Assembly: GCF_905163445.1 (NCBI RefSeq)
Contig: NC_053187.1
Location: 3,720,001-3,784,000 of the forward strand
Length of the DNA stretch: 64,000 nucleotides
Reading direction: 5' to 3'
DNA from: Pararge aegeria
Taxonomy: Eukaryota; Arthropoda; Insecta; Lepidoptera; Nymphalidae
The notes beneath the pieces are model-generated. The model worked only from the letters and a program-made list of their open reading frames with translations. It had not been told where the DNA came from and made no database searches. Each line of letters starts with the position of its first letter. Positions within the stretch are counted from its first letter, which is position 1. Positions 41,131 to 53,689 of the stretch are shown here, in pieces. A program made the position numbers and the translations under genes.

Positions 41131-43204
41131 AAAGCAAAATCAATTTTCTTACGCGTTATTATTTGATTAAAACTTTGTCTCTGCAATGTTTTATCCAGAT
41201 AAAAATACACTAATAATTGTGAGTTATTACTTCGTTTTAATTTATTTCTTTCTCATTTGTTTTATAAACATAACCTAAAATAAACTATGTAAAACTAAAT
41301 AAAATCTAAAACGTCTTCGAAACCACCGCAGCGTGGCACAGTTCCTAAGATGCTGGCAGCCCCTTTGGAAGGTCAAACTAATTCGTTGGCCAAGGTAACT
41401 GCCCGCTCTAGGATCACCGGTAGACTCGATAACCCTTTTCGTTATTACTAAATATGGTAAATTAAGCTAAGCGTTTAATTTAGCTAATGCTTTAAATACA
41501 AAAAAAACGTTGAATTAATCTGCTCCTACTATTTATTGAACGTCATTTGAAAATGGGTTATACCCACCAGCACATCGTTGTTAAACAAAAAGACCATACG
41601 AATATTAAAAATAAAAGATAAAGTCTTGGACATTAAAAACTGACAGACGTCAAGTAGCAACCTGTTCCTAACACCTTTACAACAAACACTTTCACTATAG
41701 TTACTACCAATAAAACTACTGTTAATGGTATAGGGAAAAAACAAACTTCACTAACGAAAGTGTACACATTATTTCTAATTACCAAAGACGTTGAGTAACA
41801 CTACGTAGAGATGAAAACGCAAGTTTTCTTGTCTTAGAGCTCATCAAATTAGCAAAATGGTTAATTGATTTACTATCTCATTAACAGACTTTTTTTTTTA
41901 AACCAGATATGGTCATGATGGTGCAGAAGATTTGATTGGTCCTTGGGTAATCAATTATTAAAGAACATTCTTCAATGACTATTAGCGGTCATGAAGTTTT
42001 TCCAACAGCACATATTTGCGCCATATATGGCTTTGGTTTGGAATAAATTGTCGTCGATAACTACGATGGTTGTATTTTCCAACCTGGTGACCTTGGGATT
42101 GTTCAAAGATCATCTTCAAGCTCGTTTCAAACGTTATGAAGTTAACATCTCCTGAGACTCGAAGTTTGAGGTAGAGGGTATTGAATGGCGACTCAAAACT
42201 TTACTGCGAAGTTATCTTACAGATAGCTTTTAACCCTTAGATAACTAAAGGTTCCCTGATGATTAAAAAAACGAATGAAACGCGGATAAAGTCAAGCGCA
42301 ATAGCTTGTAGGTAATTCTCTATATTAATACGTGAAAAAAAAACTTTACACCCCTTTTTTCGTTGGATTTCCCACACTAAGAATAGAGAATAGAGTAGAA
42401 TAAATTTGTATTGCTTTAACTTCTTACATTTGATTGGAGTTGTAAATGGGAACAGTTCCAAAAGTTTTCCACTTTCTGACGTGCAATTTTCATATATACT
42501 ACGAGTTATAGAGAAGGGTATAGAGAAGGAATACAGAATACTGGTATTTTTTTAGCTATGCATATTAAATACATTAAATCAATAATGTACAAACTCAAAC
42601 TTTTTATTTTAAATGAATTATGGTCGAATTTTGACTTATAATACATTGCTATTTGGACAAATATATCAGATTTTTAGAAGCTGGCGTGATGAACATAATT
42701 TTTCAAACTTTCAAACGTAATTTTTTTAACGTCGTTACTTTAAAAATAAATATACTATTTGAAAGTTCACACTTTAAGTTGGCCCCAGCTTGGCCCGCAA
42801 TAAAAAATTAAGTACAATGTCAGCTGATATGAAACGGTTGACATATGCTAATGCGGCCACTTCACTTATAGTTTTACTTTCTTTGCAGTACCTACAAAAA
42901 TAAAACAAACGACTTTTCACTACATGTTCACTACCCACTCGCACCTGTGTACCTATGGAGTAGGAAAGTGAATTTTGAGATGAAACTTGAAAGTAAGTCT
43001 GTTCACTTTTTTATTGGCAGCAAGTCATAGCTTGTTCAAGATCTCACTTATTAATGATCGGCGATAAAGCACTCAAACATGGAGCATTTTACTACTTGGA
43101 AGAATGACCTTCATTTTAATCCACATATTTTATTTGAGAGTTAAACAAAAATAAAATAGACTAAATGTTAATATCCATGGTTGAAATTATAGATTGTTTA
43201 ATTC
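41131..43204. other. AT-rich stretch without recognisable gene
   Basis: A family E-like scrap near 42130-42185 ('GTTAACATCTCCTGAGAC', 'GGTAGAGGGT'). Frames of 71-74 codons on the minus strand are unsupported. Confidence 0.4.
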
Positions 43205-43385
43205 TTTTGATAAAAAAAACTAAGGAGTTGGGATTGGCGGTGCCTACCATCGTGCCTCGGAGAGCACCCTACCAAGCCCTCGATCCCAGTTAATATCACT
43301 GATATATGATAATAATCGTTAAAGCCCAATAACCTGCATTGGAGCAGATTGGTCTGTGCATGACCTAATCTTTTCTCATTAAAAT
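43205..43385 (+). repeat. LINE-associated 3' fragment
   Basis: 'TTGGGATTGGCGGTGCCTAC', 'CGTGCCTCGGAGAGCACC' and 'CCTGCATTGGAGCAG' are blocks I know from dispersed lepidopteran LINE 3' regions. Single copy here. Confidence 0.5.
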
Positions 43386-45114
43386 TTGCATTAAAAACAC
43401 TCACCAACTAAATATAAACTTAAAATATTCCTGCTCATACTCCAGTAAAATCCTTGAAAATTGCCCAACATGACCAGTTTTCCTTACTTAAAACCACTCT
43501 TCCGACTGAAATCGATAATCTTATTACCTGTACAGAAACAACAGATCTACAGACTGGCTTTTACTTGTTCTTGTGACATCAAAGTTTTGTCGCGAACACA
43601 TTACTCGCCCTTTAACTTTTTCTGGGTACTAACCTCGATCTAAACTTTTCACCACTTTTATTCACAAGGCCACAGAACAACTCTGTGTCTGAGGTCGTAA
43701 ACCCTTAAGGCGATTCCACTTTTTATATACCTTGTGAGTCTTGTTAGAAATTATACTTTCTGAAACGAGTGTGTAAAAAAGAAATGTTTGAGTATATCGA
43801 TCACTATCTAGTTATATTTCCTCGACACAATAATGCAATATTATTTATGAACACGTTTTCTACACACGCGTCAACAAACCGACGTAAACCAGATTCTGTT
43901 GCCAGCAACTATTTTGTTTCGCGACAAGTTTTTCTCCTTTACAACCGGACGGCACTGAAATGGAAAACTTTGTGACTGGAACGCCTCTTATTGTTAAGGG
44001 ATTGAAAGAAATACTTATTTAAGACTAGCGACTGATGTTAAGTGATAATGCATCTTAGAGGTAAGTTTATACTATATGAAGGTGGTGCCAAAAACGGAAG
44101 GGTATTTCAGATATCTGCGGTACGTATTGGAAACGAGGAATCAAAGCGTTTGTGGTAAGGATTTAAAAGAATTCCTAAGAAACAATTGTAGTGAATAGAC
44201 TAGTAGGAGATCCGATAGTTTGGTTGGTTATCAATGTAGGTCATAAAGTTGCGATGCTTTAAAGCTTTAATATTCTGTGAGACGAATGAATCCAAGGCGT
44301 TGTCATGGTGGTTTCCATTAAGAGGCTGTCTTAGCAGTGAACATCCATCGTTTTGAACGTTGTGACGTCGCAAAAAAAAAATTGCAGGGGTGGTCGTAAG
44401 GGCTGCCACTGGAAGCGAAAACTCAAAACAATTGAATAGTAAAAATGTAAGTTGTCTCGCGGAATCACAAGATTTTACCGATCTAAAAAGCATCTAAAAT
44501 GTTATAGTGTAAGTATATATGCGTACACCGTACAGGTACATGTACACAGGCTGCGCATGTCAAACTCATCGTTGACGCGAACTCATAAGTTATTCACCTT
44601 CCAAAAATAGCTTAACGCGACTAAAGAAGCTTTCACTTTAAAAAAAAAAACAATTTTATTAATATAAAGAGAATATTTAACAGTAATAATCTTTATTTAC
44701 AGAAATTAAATAACTTAAAATAACATTACTCGGAAAATACCTATAAGCTATGTGAGTACCTTTGCTATTTGGCATACCTTTCATTTACATCCATAATAGA
44801 TCTACGCAAACAACTGATGTCTATAGTAAAGCGTACTTGCCTAGGTCACCTTTTATTCAGTCTACCTTCAACGTAGTTTGCGAAGATAACGGGATCCGGA
44901 AGCATGCATGTTAAAGCTTATTACCTTGCACAATAAGACGACTGATTTTTATTTTTATATCATCTTTTCATTAATATAGTTTATCATAATATATATTAGT
45001 TTATTATTTTTATATTTATTTTATAGATAAAACAAAAAATAATATATATATATATATTATTTTATGTTTTTATTTGTGTATATTTTGTTTATGTATTCGT
45101 ATGTAGTTATTAGA
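43386..45114. other. AT-rich stretch without recognisable gene
   Basis: Frames at 43461, 43769 (+) and 44200-44493 (-, 97 codons) have no domain features. A (TA)n run lies near 45036-45060. Confidence 0.4.
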
Positions 45115-45300
45115 ATGTAGGTTTATAATAATTTTACACCACCTATTTGTTCTCGCTCTTTTTGTCTCCTAATCCTAAGGTTGCCTGGCAGATAAGGCCG
45201 CCTTTTGTATTCTACTCCAGTTTTTGTGTATCTCTCTATTCGTCCTTTATTTTCCTAACTGTGTAGTGGTGTACAAATTAAGAGTTTAAATAAATAAATA
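45115..45300 (+). repeat. Family G repeat, near full length
   Basis: 'TTTTACACCACCTATTTG', 'TCCTAATCCTAAGGTTGCC', 'AAGGCCGCCTTTTGTATTCT', 'GTGGTGTACAAATTAAGAGT' and an AAATAAATAAATAA end. Confidence 0.78.
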
Positions 45301-46129
45301 ATGCATGTATGCTTTCTGTGCAAGTTTTTAAACAAGAATCGAACTATTTCAAATACAATCCTAAGTATTTTTCAATTTCTTATTTTAAATACTTTTGTAG
45401 CGAAAACAGTGTGTCAAACATCGTACTCACCAGGCTAACAAAATTCCAGCCAACAACAATAAAAGCATTAGTTACAAACTTTTGCAGACGAATAATAAAA
45501 CTCGCATCTATTTAATGCGAAATTTTGCGATTTTCTATACGTTTTATTGCACCATAATAAGAAGAGAAAAATAGTGCAGTCTGTGATTTGCTGATATTTG
45601 TACAAGGTTTTACTAAGGTTTTATATTAATTACCTACTCTTTTCTAGTCTTATATTCAGATGTATAAGAAAATGAGGATAGGGTCATCATTTTCTTGTAA
45701 CGTCATTTTATATTTAAAAGTATTATTACTAATCAAAACTTTTTTTATTCTATCGTGAACCAAAATTTTATCATAGTTCACGGATGGCTGATTTCGAATA
45801 GACTTTCCTATACACGGTCCCTTTTCTAGTTTGAGAAGAAAAGGCATTACCCCAAAGCTGCGTCCCTCAGCAATTATTGCAAAATTTGTCAAGTCAGGCG
45901 TTTAGAGGGGAGGCTGAAACGAGACGGTATATAAGTTCACCCCTATACTTAACGTTTAGGTACGGCGAAATTGCTCCAAATTAGTAATTACTTGAGAAAA
46001 AAAATATAATAACTACATTTGTATCTATAGAACTACTTAACTTAAAGGCTAATTAAAAATCCAGTAGTGATTTGCAAAAATTTAAGAAGCGTTTTCATCT
46101 TATGAACATAATATATTCTATTATAATAT
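45301..46129. other. No gene recognised
   Basis: AT-rich. 68- and 78-codon frames are unsupported. Confidence 0.4.
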
Positions 46130-46200
46130 GACGGCCGACTGGCGCAGTGGGCAGCGGCCCTTCTTTCTGAGTCCAAGGCAGTAGGTTCGATTTCCACACT
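46130..46200 (+). repeat. Family A SINE head only
   Basis: 'GACGGCCGACTGGCGCAGTG' and box B 'AGGTTCGATTTCC', after which the usual body is absent. The head is joined to unrelated sequence. Confidence 0.7.
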
Positions 46201-46469
46201 TTTAGGTTTAGTTCTCGATTATTCTATCAGGAATTTGCAGTATAAGCCCGGAGTTGAAAAATTGGTGTTAACTATGAGCCTCATAGATTCGATTCCTCAT
46301 AGAAGCATTCGGCCCTGGTTATTAGCAACTGGTAAGTATTTCGGTAATTAAATAAATAAAAAGGGTGGGTACCTTTCATCTTAACAATGTACTGTTCCTG
46401 AGAGATGGAAATAAATATTTTAGATAAGGTCAACATGATTGAATGCAAGCAAAATCGAGGGCAAAAGCT

Positions 46470-46560
46470 AGTTATCCTTAAAGCCTGCCCAGGCATATGG
46501 CAGCAGCATTGGATGGCCTTTGCCCAGCTGTGGGACATTAATAGACTGGGAAAGATGATG
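46470..46560 (+). repeat. RTE-like LINE 3' end
   Basis: 'GGCCTTTGCCCAGCTGTGGG' then 'ATTAATAGACTGGGAAAGAT' and a degenerate GATGAT tail. Same block type as 29801-29858. Confidence 0.65.
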
Positions 46561-47092
46561 AGTATGAAGTTTTAAAAATGTATGTGAGAGGGAGTGGGAG
46601 ACAGAAAGAGTGAATAAGTGTAGTAAGGATATGTGATTATAAAGACCAAAGATAATATTTTAATGATTTTCCGAATAAAACTTTTAACAAAGCATTTGTT
46701 TTACTTTTATTAAAGCGCCAGTTAAGTAAGTATTGTTTAACAGAAGGGCGCTAAAGTCGAGAACTCGACAGAACTTGAGTGACAGCGTTAATTATAATAA
46801 TTTAAGCCTCGACGAAATGTCTCTTAAGCCCGTAACGTGTTAAGAGCGCCATTCAGCTAATACAAAGCGAATAAAGTAGTTTCATTAGTATTTTTACTGC
46901 GTTAAAAGTGCGGATTTTTGACTTCTTTTGCGCGTTATGAAAATCAGGTTAAAAGTTTACTTATCCGTGATTTGAATTCGCTTGGAAACCTTAACTAAAC
47001 TTAACTGTGGACCCTAATCATACTTAAATTAGACGCGTTATATAATTTTATAGTTAATAAAGCATTGAAAAAAAAGTCAAAAATATCTTATT
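46561..47092. other. No gene recognised
   Basis: AT-rich. A GTGAGAGGGAGTGGGAGACA purine run near 46585. Confidence 0.4.
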
Positions 47093-47260
47093 GAAGGTGG
47101 CACTTTTGATGCGTACACAAGAATTACACGGTAGTGAGATGATGGCGATAACCACATTCGAGAACTTAAAACTAAAGCTACGAGGGTTCCAAACGCGTCC
47201 TGGTCTAAGAAGAAGCCCCCAACAAACTTAGCCGGGTGTTTTTTTTTATCACCATCTCAC
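47093..47260 (-). repeat. Family D LINE 3' UTR fragment
   Basis: Minus strand 'CCAGGACGCGTTTGGAACCC', 'AGCTTTAGTTTTAAGTT' and 'GTTATCGCCATCATCTCAC'. The hexamer tail is missing here. Confidence 0.7.
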
Positions 47261-47463
47261 GTCATTTAAAATTATTAGAAGAGCAACCTGGTTAGAGCAA
47301 TAATTCACACCCAAGCTTTTTTATCGATTACGTATTCCTTTATACTATAATGGGACTTTTCTATAAGCTTACGTTTAATACAAACTTTGAAATTTTTAAG
47401 AGACATCTCCTTCCTCCATTATTACTTTAATTTCTAAAAAGATAATTAGGGTCCAGAAGATTT

Positions 47464-47605
47464 TATTTATTCCACAAAAAAATTGCTCTTGACTGCAATC
47501 TCAGCTAGTGATGACGCTGTCTGGGGTATTAAGACATTTGCTTGGTGGGAATTCTTTGTTCGCATGATGGTAGCTAGTCACGACCGAAGCCTCCCATAAG
47601 ACAAC
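47464..47605 (-). repeat. Family B SINE, partial
   Basis: Plus-strand 'CTTGACTGCAATCTCAGC', 'GTAGCTAGTCACGACC' and 'GAAGCCTCCCATAAGAC' are the inverse of the family B tail and body. Confidence 0.6.
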
Positions 47606-48435
47606 AACAAATAAACGGGGTAAATATTAAATCCATAAGTTTTAGGTGGTTTGAGGTGTGTTTTTCCAATAATTTCCCATCCGGTAAAAGCCTTTACCCC
47701 AATCCATACATGCACACTTGGATCGTATCCAACTCAAAAAAGCACACAAGTGTTAGAGTCTGCTTGTTCATGGAGAACTAATATTTATGGGTAGTGACCA
47801 GTTAGAGAGCCTCGGGTCCCTACATAAATAACAAAATGAGCTATTACGAGCTCTGATATCTGCGACGCCGATTCCTGTAACGACTAATATTATTAACGGT
47901 ATATGACTAATATTATTCAGCATGCTCATTTTATTATATTATATATTATTTGTGTGTCCTTCTTTAATACTGTGAGCATATGTATAAATAGAGGTAGAAG
48001 GTATATGGGCGGAAAAACGGCATTTTTTTCGAATAAAAAAGAAAGAAAAACATTGAGCCAACGACATAGTTTCAAAGCAGAATTCTTATATTACTTATAT
48101 GCTGTGATGGCTGAAAAGGCCAGCGCTCGACGACAATCATGCCCGTTAGAAAGCAATGATGAGGTCTAGGTTGGAGCATGCTTGCCTAGAAAAAGCCTAT
48201 TCTATCTTGCCTTGAGTTACTCAAATTATACGTGGCAGGAAACGCAATTGCCGGGTGGGCGTTCCACATCTTCCATCATCTTTCTTTCATCATTCTTATT
48301 AAATTAGTCCATAAGAAGTCCACTAAATTTTCACCATCAACAATATTAGCTGGAAGCCTTCAAAGCTCGTACCAATTAAAGGTTATTTAGTAAAAGCTGT
48401 ATTATAGATTACCCGACACCGACCCGACCCGATTT
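47606..48435. other. No gene recognised; possible old LINE scrap
   Basis: 'AGTTACTCAAATTATACGTG' near 48211-48230 recalls a LINE-associated block. The 88-codon frame at 47903-48169 has no domain features. Confidence 0.35.
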
Positions 48436-48697
48436 GACAGCCGATTGGCGCAGTTTGCAGCGACCCTGCCTTCTGAGTCCAAGGCCGTGGGTTCGATTCC
48501 CACAACTGGAAAATGTTTTTGTGATGATCATGAATGTTTTTCAGTGTCTGGGTGTTTATATGTATATTCTAAGTATTTATGTATATTATTCATAAAAATA
48601 TTCATCAGTCATCTTAGTACCCATAACACAAGCTTCGCTTACTTTGGGGCTAGGTGGCGATGTGTGTATTGTCGTAGTATATTTATTTATTTATTTA
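48436..48697 (+). repeat. Family A (Metulj-like) SINE, full length
   Basis: 'GACAGCCGATTGGCGCAGTT', intact box B 'GGGTTCGATTCCC', 'TTTTCAGTGTCTGGGTGTTT', 'GTCGTAGTATATTTATTTAT'. One of the best preserved copies in the window. Confidence 0.9.
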
Positions 48698-49764
48698 CTC
48701 TTTCAGCGTAAAAATACTAATCTGAAATTTATTCCAAACAATTTTTCATCTTATATAAATCATTGTCAACTAGAGTAGCCTCTTAGCGGTTACCTAACTT
48801 GCACTTTGAACGTGTAAATCTTCTTATAGTTATAATCTGAAGCAGTCTCATAATTTAAACAGTATTAAAAAGCGTGCTACATCCTCATTGCGTGGCGCAT
48901 CATTACAGCGCGCGCCCCGAGGTACAGAAAAGGTTAATTTTGAAAGTAGACTGTTTTTGTTCTACGCCATTTTATTACGTGAACGCAATTCTGATGGCAT
49001 TTTTAATAAGTGCTATTGAGCTATATAATATTATACTTGCTGTGTTCCGCGTGTGTTCCGATTTTGTATTAAATCCAACAGGAACCGTTTATTTTTCCAT
49101 ACTGTACAGTATCTTATAGCAGCACACATCACACTATACTTATTATATGGATATGCCTACTTATAAAGTCTATGAGATAGGACGAGAAATTGGGTAAAGG
49201 AAAATTTGGCTAAGATCGCTTTTGCTAATAGGTAAGCATTTTTTTAACAACTCTCCGAGGCATTAATGTATTTCATGTACTTTTCTAGGACGCAGACTAT
49301 CTCCGTGCAAAATTTCGTTAAGAATAAGTGCAGTTGTTGAACTAAACATAGGTGAGAAATAAATAAAGATACCTACTTTTTCATTTATTTTATTACTGTG
49401 TATCTTTAATGTTTCATGGTTACCTTAAACATAGTATTATGTTGCAGAATTGAACATGAATTTTGAATATTAATAATGACGTAAAAATAAATTCTAACGT
49501 CAAAAGATGCATGCGGATTTACATTTTATTAAGTAAACAAAATTTTGATGGAATTTATGTTAGTGCTACTGAGACTATGCTATAGAATATTCGGAGACTT
49601 GAGCATGAATTTTCAATAGCAGGAATGTCAAAAGGCGGTTTAATATCAGGCTTAGCATAAAAGGATGCAGCTTGCCATAGATTTTAATATCCCATATATT
49701 ATCTGTGGCAAACTGCGTATCTAATTTCAGAATAGTATAATAGAGGCGGAACCCCAGTAGGTAG
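48698..49764. other. AT-rich stretch without recognisable gene
   Basis: Includes a 'CAGCGCGCGCCCCGAGGTAC' patch at 48896-48915. No supported gene. Confidence 0.4.
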
Positions 49765-49932
49765 GAGCTCGACTTCACTTTCGGGGGGCCGAGTTCGAAT
49801 CCCAGCCTGTACCTCTAACTTGTTACTCTAAGTTATGTGCGTTTTAAGTAAGTTGAAGCAAGTTATATTTAAAATATCACTTGCTTCAACTAGTGGGTGG
49901 GTAATGGGTTGATATGATGATGATAATAGAGG
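49765..49932 (+). repeat. Family C SINE with internal deletion and hairpin
   Basis: Head 'GGAGCTCGACTTCACTTTCG' with box B 'CGAGTTCGAATCCC' and end 'GTAATGGGTTGATATGATGA'. The middle is lost and replaced by GTTGAAGCAAGT, a spacer, then ACTTGCTTCAAC, a perfect 12-bp inverted pair. Confidence 0.8.
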
Positions 49933-50147
49933 TCCGTGTTTAAGAAGTTGTCAATTAAAATATAAATTGGTTCCCAGTTAAACTAGCGTCGCAATATGCG
50001 CTAGAGCAGATATGCGTATATTAGGTTGAATCTGCGATGTTCGTAGAAATTATTACAAAGAATAAAACCTGTTTGTTTGAAATCTTAATTGCACACACAC
50101 ATTTTATACAAATACAGAAGAAGCTTAAAATAGAAAATAGAGCGTGC

Positions 50148-50235
50148 AAAGGTGGTCTTAACACTAAAGCGATCTCTTCCAGACAACCTTTGACTTTAGG
50201 AAAAACGAAGGAATGGGTTGGTGCAGCAATTTAAG
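50148..50235 (-). repeat. Family G fragment
   Basis: 'GGTGGTCTTAACACTAAAGC' and 'GATCTCTTCCAGACAACCTT' are the inverse of the family G core. Confidence 0.55.
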
Positions 50236-50989
50236 TTAAAAGTTGTCAAAAATGTGTTTAAATGTGTTGCAGTGTTGCCTAATAGACAAAGGTTTTGAAT
50301 GTTGGCACAACTGTTTAAACTTCAATTTAAAGCCTGCTTAGTGCAGGCTTAAAAGAGATTGAAGCTCTAAAAAGGAAAGAATCAGTGGGAGAAATATATA
50401 CTTATATACACAAGTTCATGAAAGAGTCTCTAAGTTGTATTTGTATTATCTATGTGCTTAATAAGATAAGAGAATTCATACAAAAACTGAACTTTATTTT
50501 ATCTTCTCCAGGGTACTTTCTTATTAGCTTATGCATTTATGGAGCGCCATATACTTACTACATGTAATAAAAATATAACTATTCATCTTCCACTGTTGAG
50601 AGCAACCGAACGCTCCAATCACATTATTGCTCGGTCTCTTTACGTTAACGATCTACCGAATGCAACTGAATCGATTTTTTAATCGATTATTTTTAATGCA
50701 CAAAGCGGCGCCTGTAAAGTTACTGCACACATTGTATTTTTATAACAAAATGCCTGCGAACCGAGCATGGATGTAGATGGAAGGCGTTGATAAAATAAAT
50801 ACATTTTTCTTGCTTGGGCTCTGCGGTCCTTAATTTGTCGTTAAATTAGTGATAAGTTTTTTTTTATTTTCACTATGTACTTTTATACTAATTCTCTTAA
50901 AGTTATCCCCAGTCAGTTGTGATACCCGTATTATTATTATTTTAAGTCGGTTAAAGCCACAGATATAAGCACGTCTAACATGGAAGCGG
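50236..50989. other. AT-rich stretch without recognisable gene
   Basis: Nothing supported. Confidence 0.4.
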
Positions 50990-51285
50990 TGATAGCCCAG
51001 TGGGTAGAACTTTGACTTCATTTTCGGAGGAGCGAGTTCGAATTCCGGCACGCACCTCTAACTTTTCTAAGTTATGTGCGTTTCGAGCAATTAAAATATC
51101 ACATGCTTAGCGGTGAGGAAATCATCCTGAGGAAACCTGCATACCTGAGTGTTCTCCGTAATGTTCTCAAAGGCGTGTGACCATTCCGCACTGGGCCAGC
51201 GTGGTGGACTACGCCTTAACCCCTTAAAATTGTGGATGGACCCGTGCCCTGTAGTGGGCCGGTAATGGGTTGGTATGGTGAAAGT
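50990..51285 (+). repeat. Family C SINE, full length
   Basis: 'AGCGGTGATAGCCCAGTGGG' head, box B-like 'CGAGTTCGAATTCC', 'GCACGCACCTCTAACTTTTC', 'GAGTGTTCTCCGTAATGTTC', 'GGGCCAGCGTGGTGGACTAC' and 'GGGCCGGTAATGGGTTGG'. Confidence 0.85.
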
Positions 51286-51461
51286 ATAGTCGGAATTTAC
51301 CGTCATACATCAGCCTAATTGCTTGTAATTTGTTAACAAACTAAAAATAAAATCAACCGTCTTCAATATACACAAAGGGCTTGAGGTTTATCCACTAATC
51401 AGTCCCTCCTTCGTGATACAATCTACCTTGGGAGTATAATAGCATTTCAAACAATTAAATA

Positions 51462-51510
51462 ATTTACTATGAAAATTATGTTTAACTTGCTATACTGTGC
51501 GAAAAGAATA
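51462..51510 (+). repeat. Family E left-end fragment
   Basis: 'CTATGAAAATTATGTTTAAC' and 'GCTATACTGTGCGAAAAG' match 32090-32135. Confidence 0.55.
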
Positions 51511-51859
51511 ATCATACATATAAAATCGTTGAGGAAAAAGTTGATGAAAACATTAAAAAAGCATTCAGTCGAACATAGAGGTTCTATGTTTTTCGAAGTC
51601 GGTTACAAATACTTTTACATACATACTTGGACTTCAGATGCGACATAACTGTGTACACTGACTTCTAATATTAATAGGACAGAGCCGGTGTCAAACAAAC
51701 GCCATACTTGGTCTACGATAAAACATTTCCCCGTTACGGCTATATATCGGTCATCACTTTACTTCAATTACCCCTGATATTTTCTACACGGGAAAAGAAC
51801 AAAGTGTTAATGTTCGCCCACCGTCCGAGGATGGTTTCAATTGTGGAAATAATATCTTA

Positions 51860-52200
51860 ATAATATATAACAGGGCACTGCCTACTAAACAAACACCTTT
51901 CCATTTTAGGTATAACTGACAGCCCTCTCTGCAGAGCATGCATGGAGACGGAGGAAACAGCGACACACGTAATGCTCCAATGCAACGGAGTAGCAGAACA
52001 ACGCGCAGCACACCTTGGCTCCTCAGCAACACTCCATGAAGCACTCGGCGACCTGGGCGGCCTGCTAAGCTTTTGGAGCGAGCTCGACTGGCTGGAGTGA
52101 TCCAGCGGGGAGCCGCATCAGTGGCCATACGTACAACGGACGGTCCCAGACCAACCAAGTGCGGAAAAGGCCCAGGAACAGAAGAAGAAGAAGATCTTAA
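51860..52200 (+). pseudogene. LINE ORF2 C-terminus with zinc motif
   Basis: The plus frame reads ITDSPLCRACMETEETATHV then MLQCNG, a C-x2-C...H-x3-C zinc motif of the kind that closes ORF2 in many insect LINEs. It continues through EALGDLGGLLSFWSELDWLE to a stop at about 52100 and a short 3' UTR with GAAGAAGAAG near 52180-52195. No upstream RT is present, so this is a 5'-truncated copy. The minus-strand 160-codon frame over the same DNA is its shadow. The clade is uncertain (R1/Jockey-like side). Confidence 0.7.
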
Positions 52201-52379
52201 TAATATATTTGTAAACGGGGGTACACTTCTCCATTTCCCTGTAGCCGTGCTTTGGCAGGTGGACAAGTTTCATCGCCTATCAGTGGATATAATTTGGGGA
52301 TAAAATTTGATCTCGAATGCTAGCCATGTAGCCATGATTGTGATGATGATCGCTCGCCAAGAATATTCCTATTCACTCT

Positions 52380-52625
52380 TAATTTAAAGGAACGCTTGTT
52401 AGTTAGTAAGAAGACGCAGCCGGAAGGGCATTCCAGATCTTGACGGTGCGTACTTATATAGCAGACGGGGAAGCAAACCTTTTTACATGTCGTCGGGATA
52501 TTAACTAAGGTAACGGTGTAAACCTCCTTGACGACCTCCCTGGCAGTAAGCGATACTGTGCTTACTTGGGAGGTACCGGGTTAGATACGGGTATGGGCTG
52601 GTGAGAGGTTACGAGTACCCTACCA
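52380..52625 (+). repeat. LINE scrap and family B head fragment
   Basis: 'GGGCATTCCAGATCTTGACG' (52427-52446) recalls a LINE 3' block. 'GACGACCTCCCTGGCAGTAA' (52530-52549) is a damaged family B head with a lost box B. Confidence 0.45.
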
Positions 52626-52639
52626 AATAAATAATAGTT

Positions 52640-53130
52640 TAAAAAAAACTAAAAACACGCTTTTTATAGAAAACCGAACTAAAAAATGGGAAATAAATTT
52701 TAATAAATTTAAATTAAGAATAGTGTTAAAAATTTCAATAAATATAAATTAATAATAGTGTGAATAAAAAAAAAAAATATTGTAAAAGAAGCGTGGGGTG
52801 CATGGTGCCAATAGTTATAAATATTTTATTGACAGATATGAGTAGAGTTATTATCATTTTAATAATATCTTAAAAAGCACCCCACGCAAATAATAATTCG
52901 ATGGCACGCGAACGCCATCTGTTGGTAACGCCATAGGTTTTTTTATATATTTGGGTCTAGATAGCGTTGTAGTAATTGTAATTAATAGTTCGAAAAAAAC
53001 TAAAAAATCTTATCAAATTAATGTATTGCCATCGGTCCTCGATATGTCTACAAAGTTTGAACGAAATCTGAACGTTTAAAGTGGGTCAAAATAGCGTCCA
53101 AAGAAGTCGGTTACAAACATACAAACATGT
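52640..53130. repeat. Dispersed repeat with internal inverted repeat
   Basis: 'TTTTTATAGAAAACCGAACT' near its start and 'AAGTCGGTTACAAACATACA' near its end are blocks I know from dispersed lepidopteran repeats. 'GAAGTCGGTTACAAATAC' also occurs at 51595-51612. Inside, GCGTGGGGTGC (52791-52801) and GCACCCCACGC (52877-52887) are perfectly inverse. Confidence 0.5.
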
Positions 53131-53141
53131 GCACAAGAACA

Positions 53142-53465
53142 AGAAGACGTGCTTCGAAGCGATTTAGCGTTCCGGTAAAATGTCGCGTAGAATCCGACTA
53201 AACTCTTAACTGGCTATCCCGTTACCATCTTTGGCTGCACCATTTTATTCCACTACAAGCCACTTGACTATTGCCATCTCACCTGTTAGTAAGTGACGAT
53301 GCAGCGACATGACGATGTAGAAGCGGACAAGGGAGTATGGTATTCATGCCCCTAATCTGTTTCTACGCGATATCACAATGGAACACTAAATCGCTTAGTG
53401 GCACGTCTTTGTCTGTAGGGTGGTAACTAGCCACGGCCAAAGCCTCCCGCCAGATAAATACCTTA
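53142..53465. repeat. Two family B SINEs, tail to tail
   Basis: A plus-strand piece (53142-53242, 'TTAGCGTTCCGGTAAAATGT' to 'GGCTGCACC') meets a minus-strand copy (53243-53465, starting ATTTTATTCCACTACAAG). The later 'GTGGTAACTAGCCACGGC' lies at 53420-53437. Confidence 0.75.
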
Positions 53466-53689
53466 CCTAGCTTCCCTAAGAGCTAAATTTTAGTTAAATT
53501 AGAAAAGTAACTTTTTGAGATCTGGAGTAGCAATAGTAGAAAAGATGAGGTCAAAAAATACACAAAATAGAACCTGCAGAAAAACGACAGATAGGCAACG
53601 CTGCGACCACGCTTAAAACATTGTAGGAACCGCGCCTCAAAGGTTCACATGGACTTCTACACTTCTCTAGAATTACAAAGACATTTAAT

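Noticed and set aside
51784..52266. 160-codon minus-strand frame
   Set aside because: Shadow of the plus-strand LINE C-terminus with the CRACMETEETATHV zinc motif.
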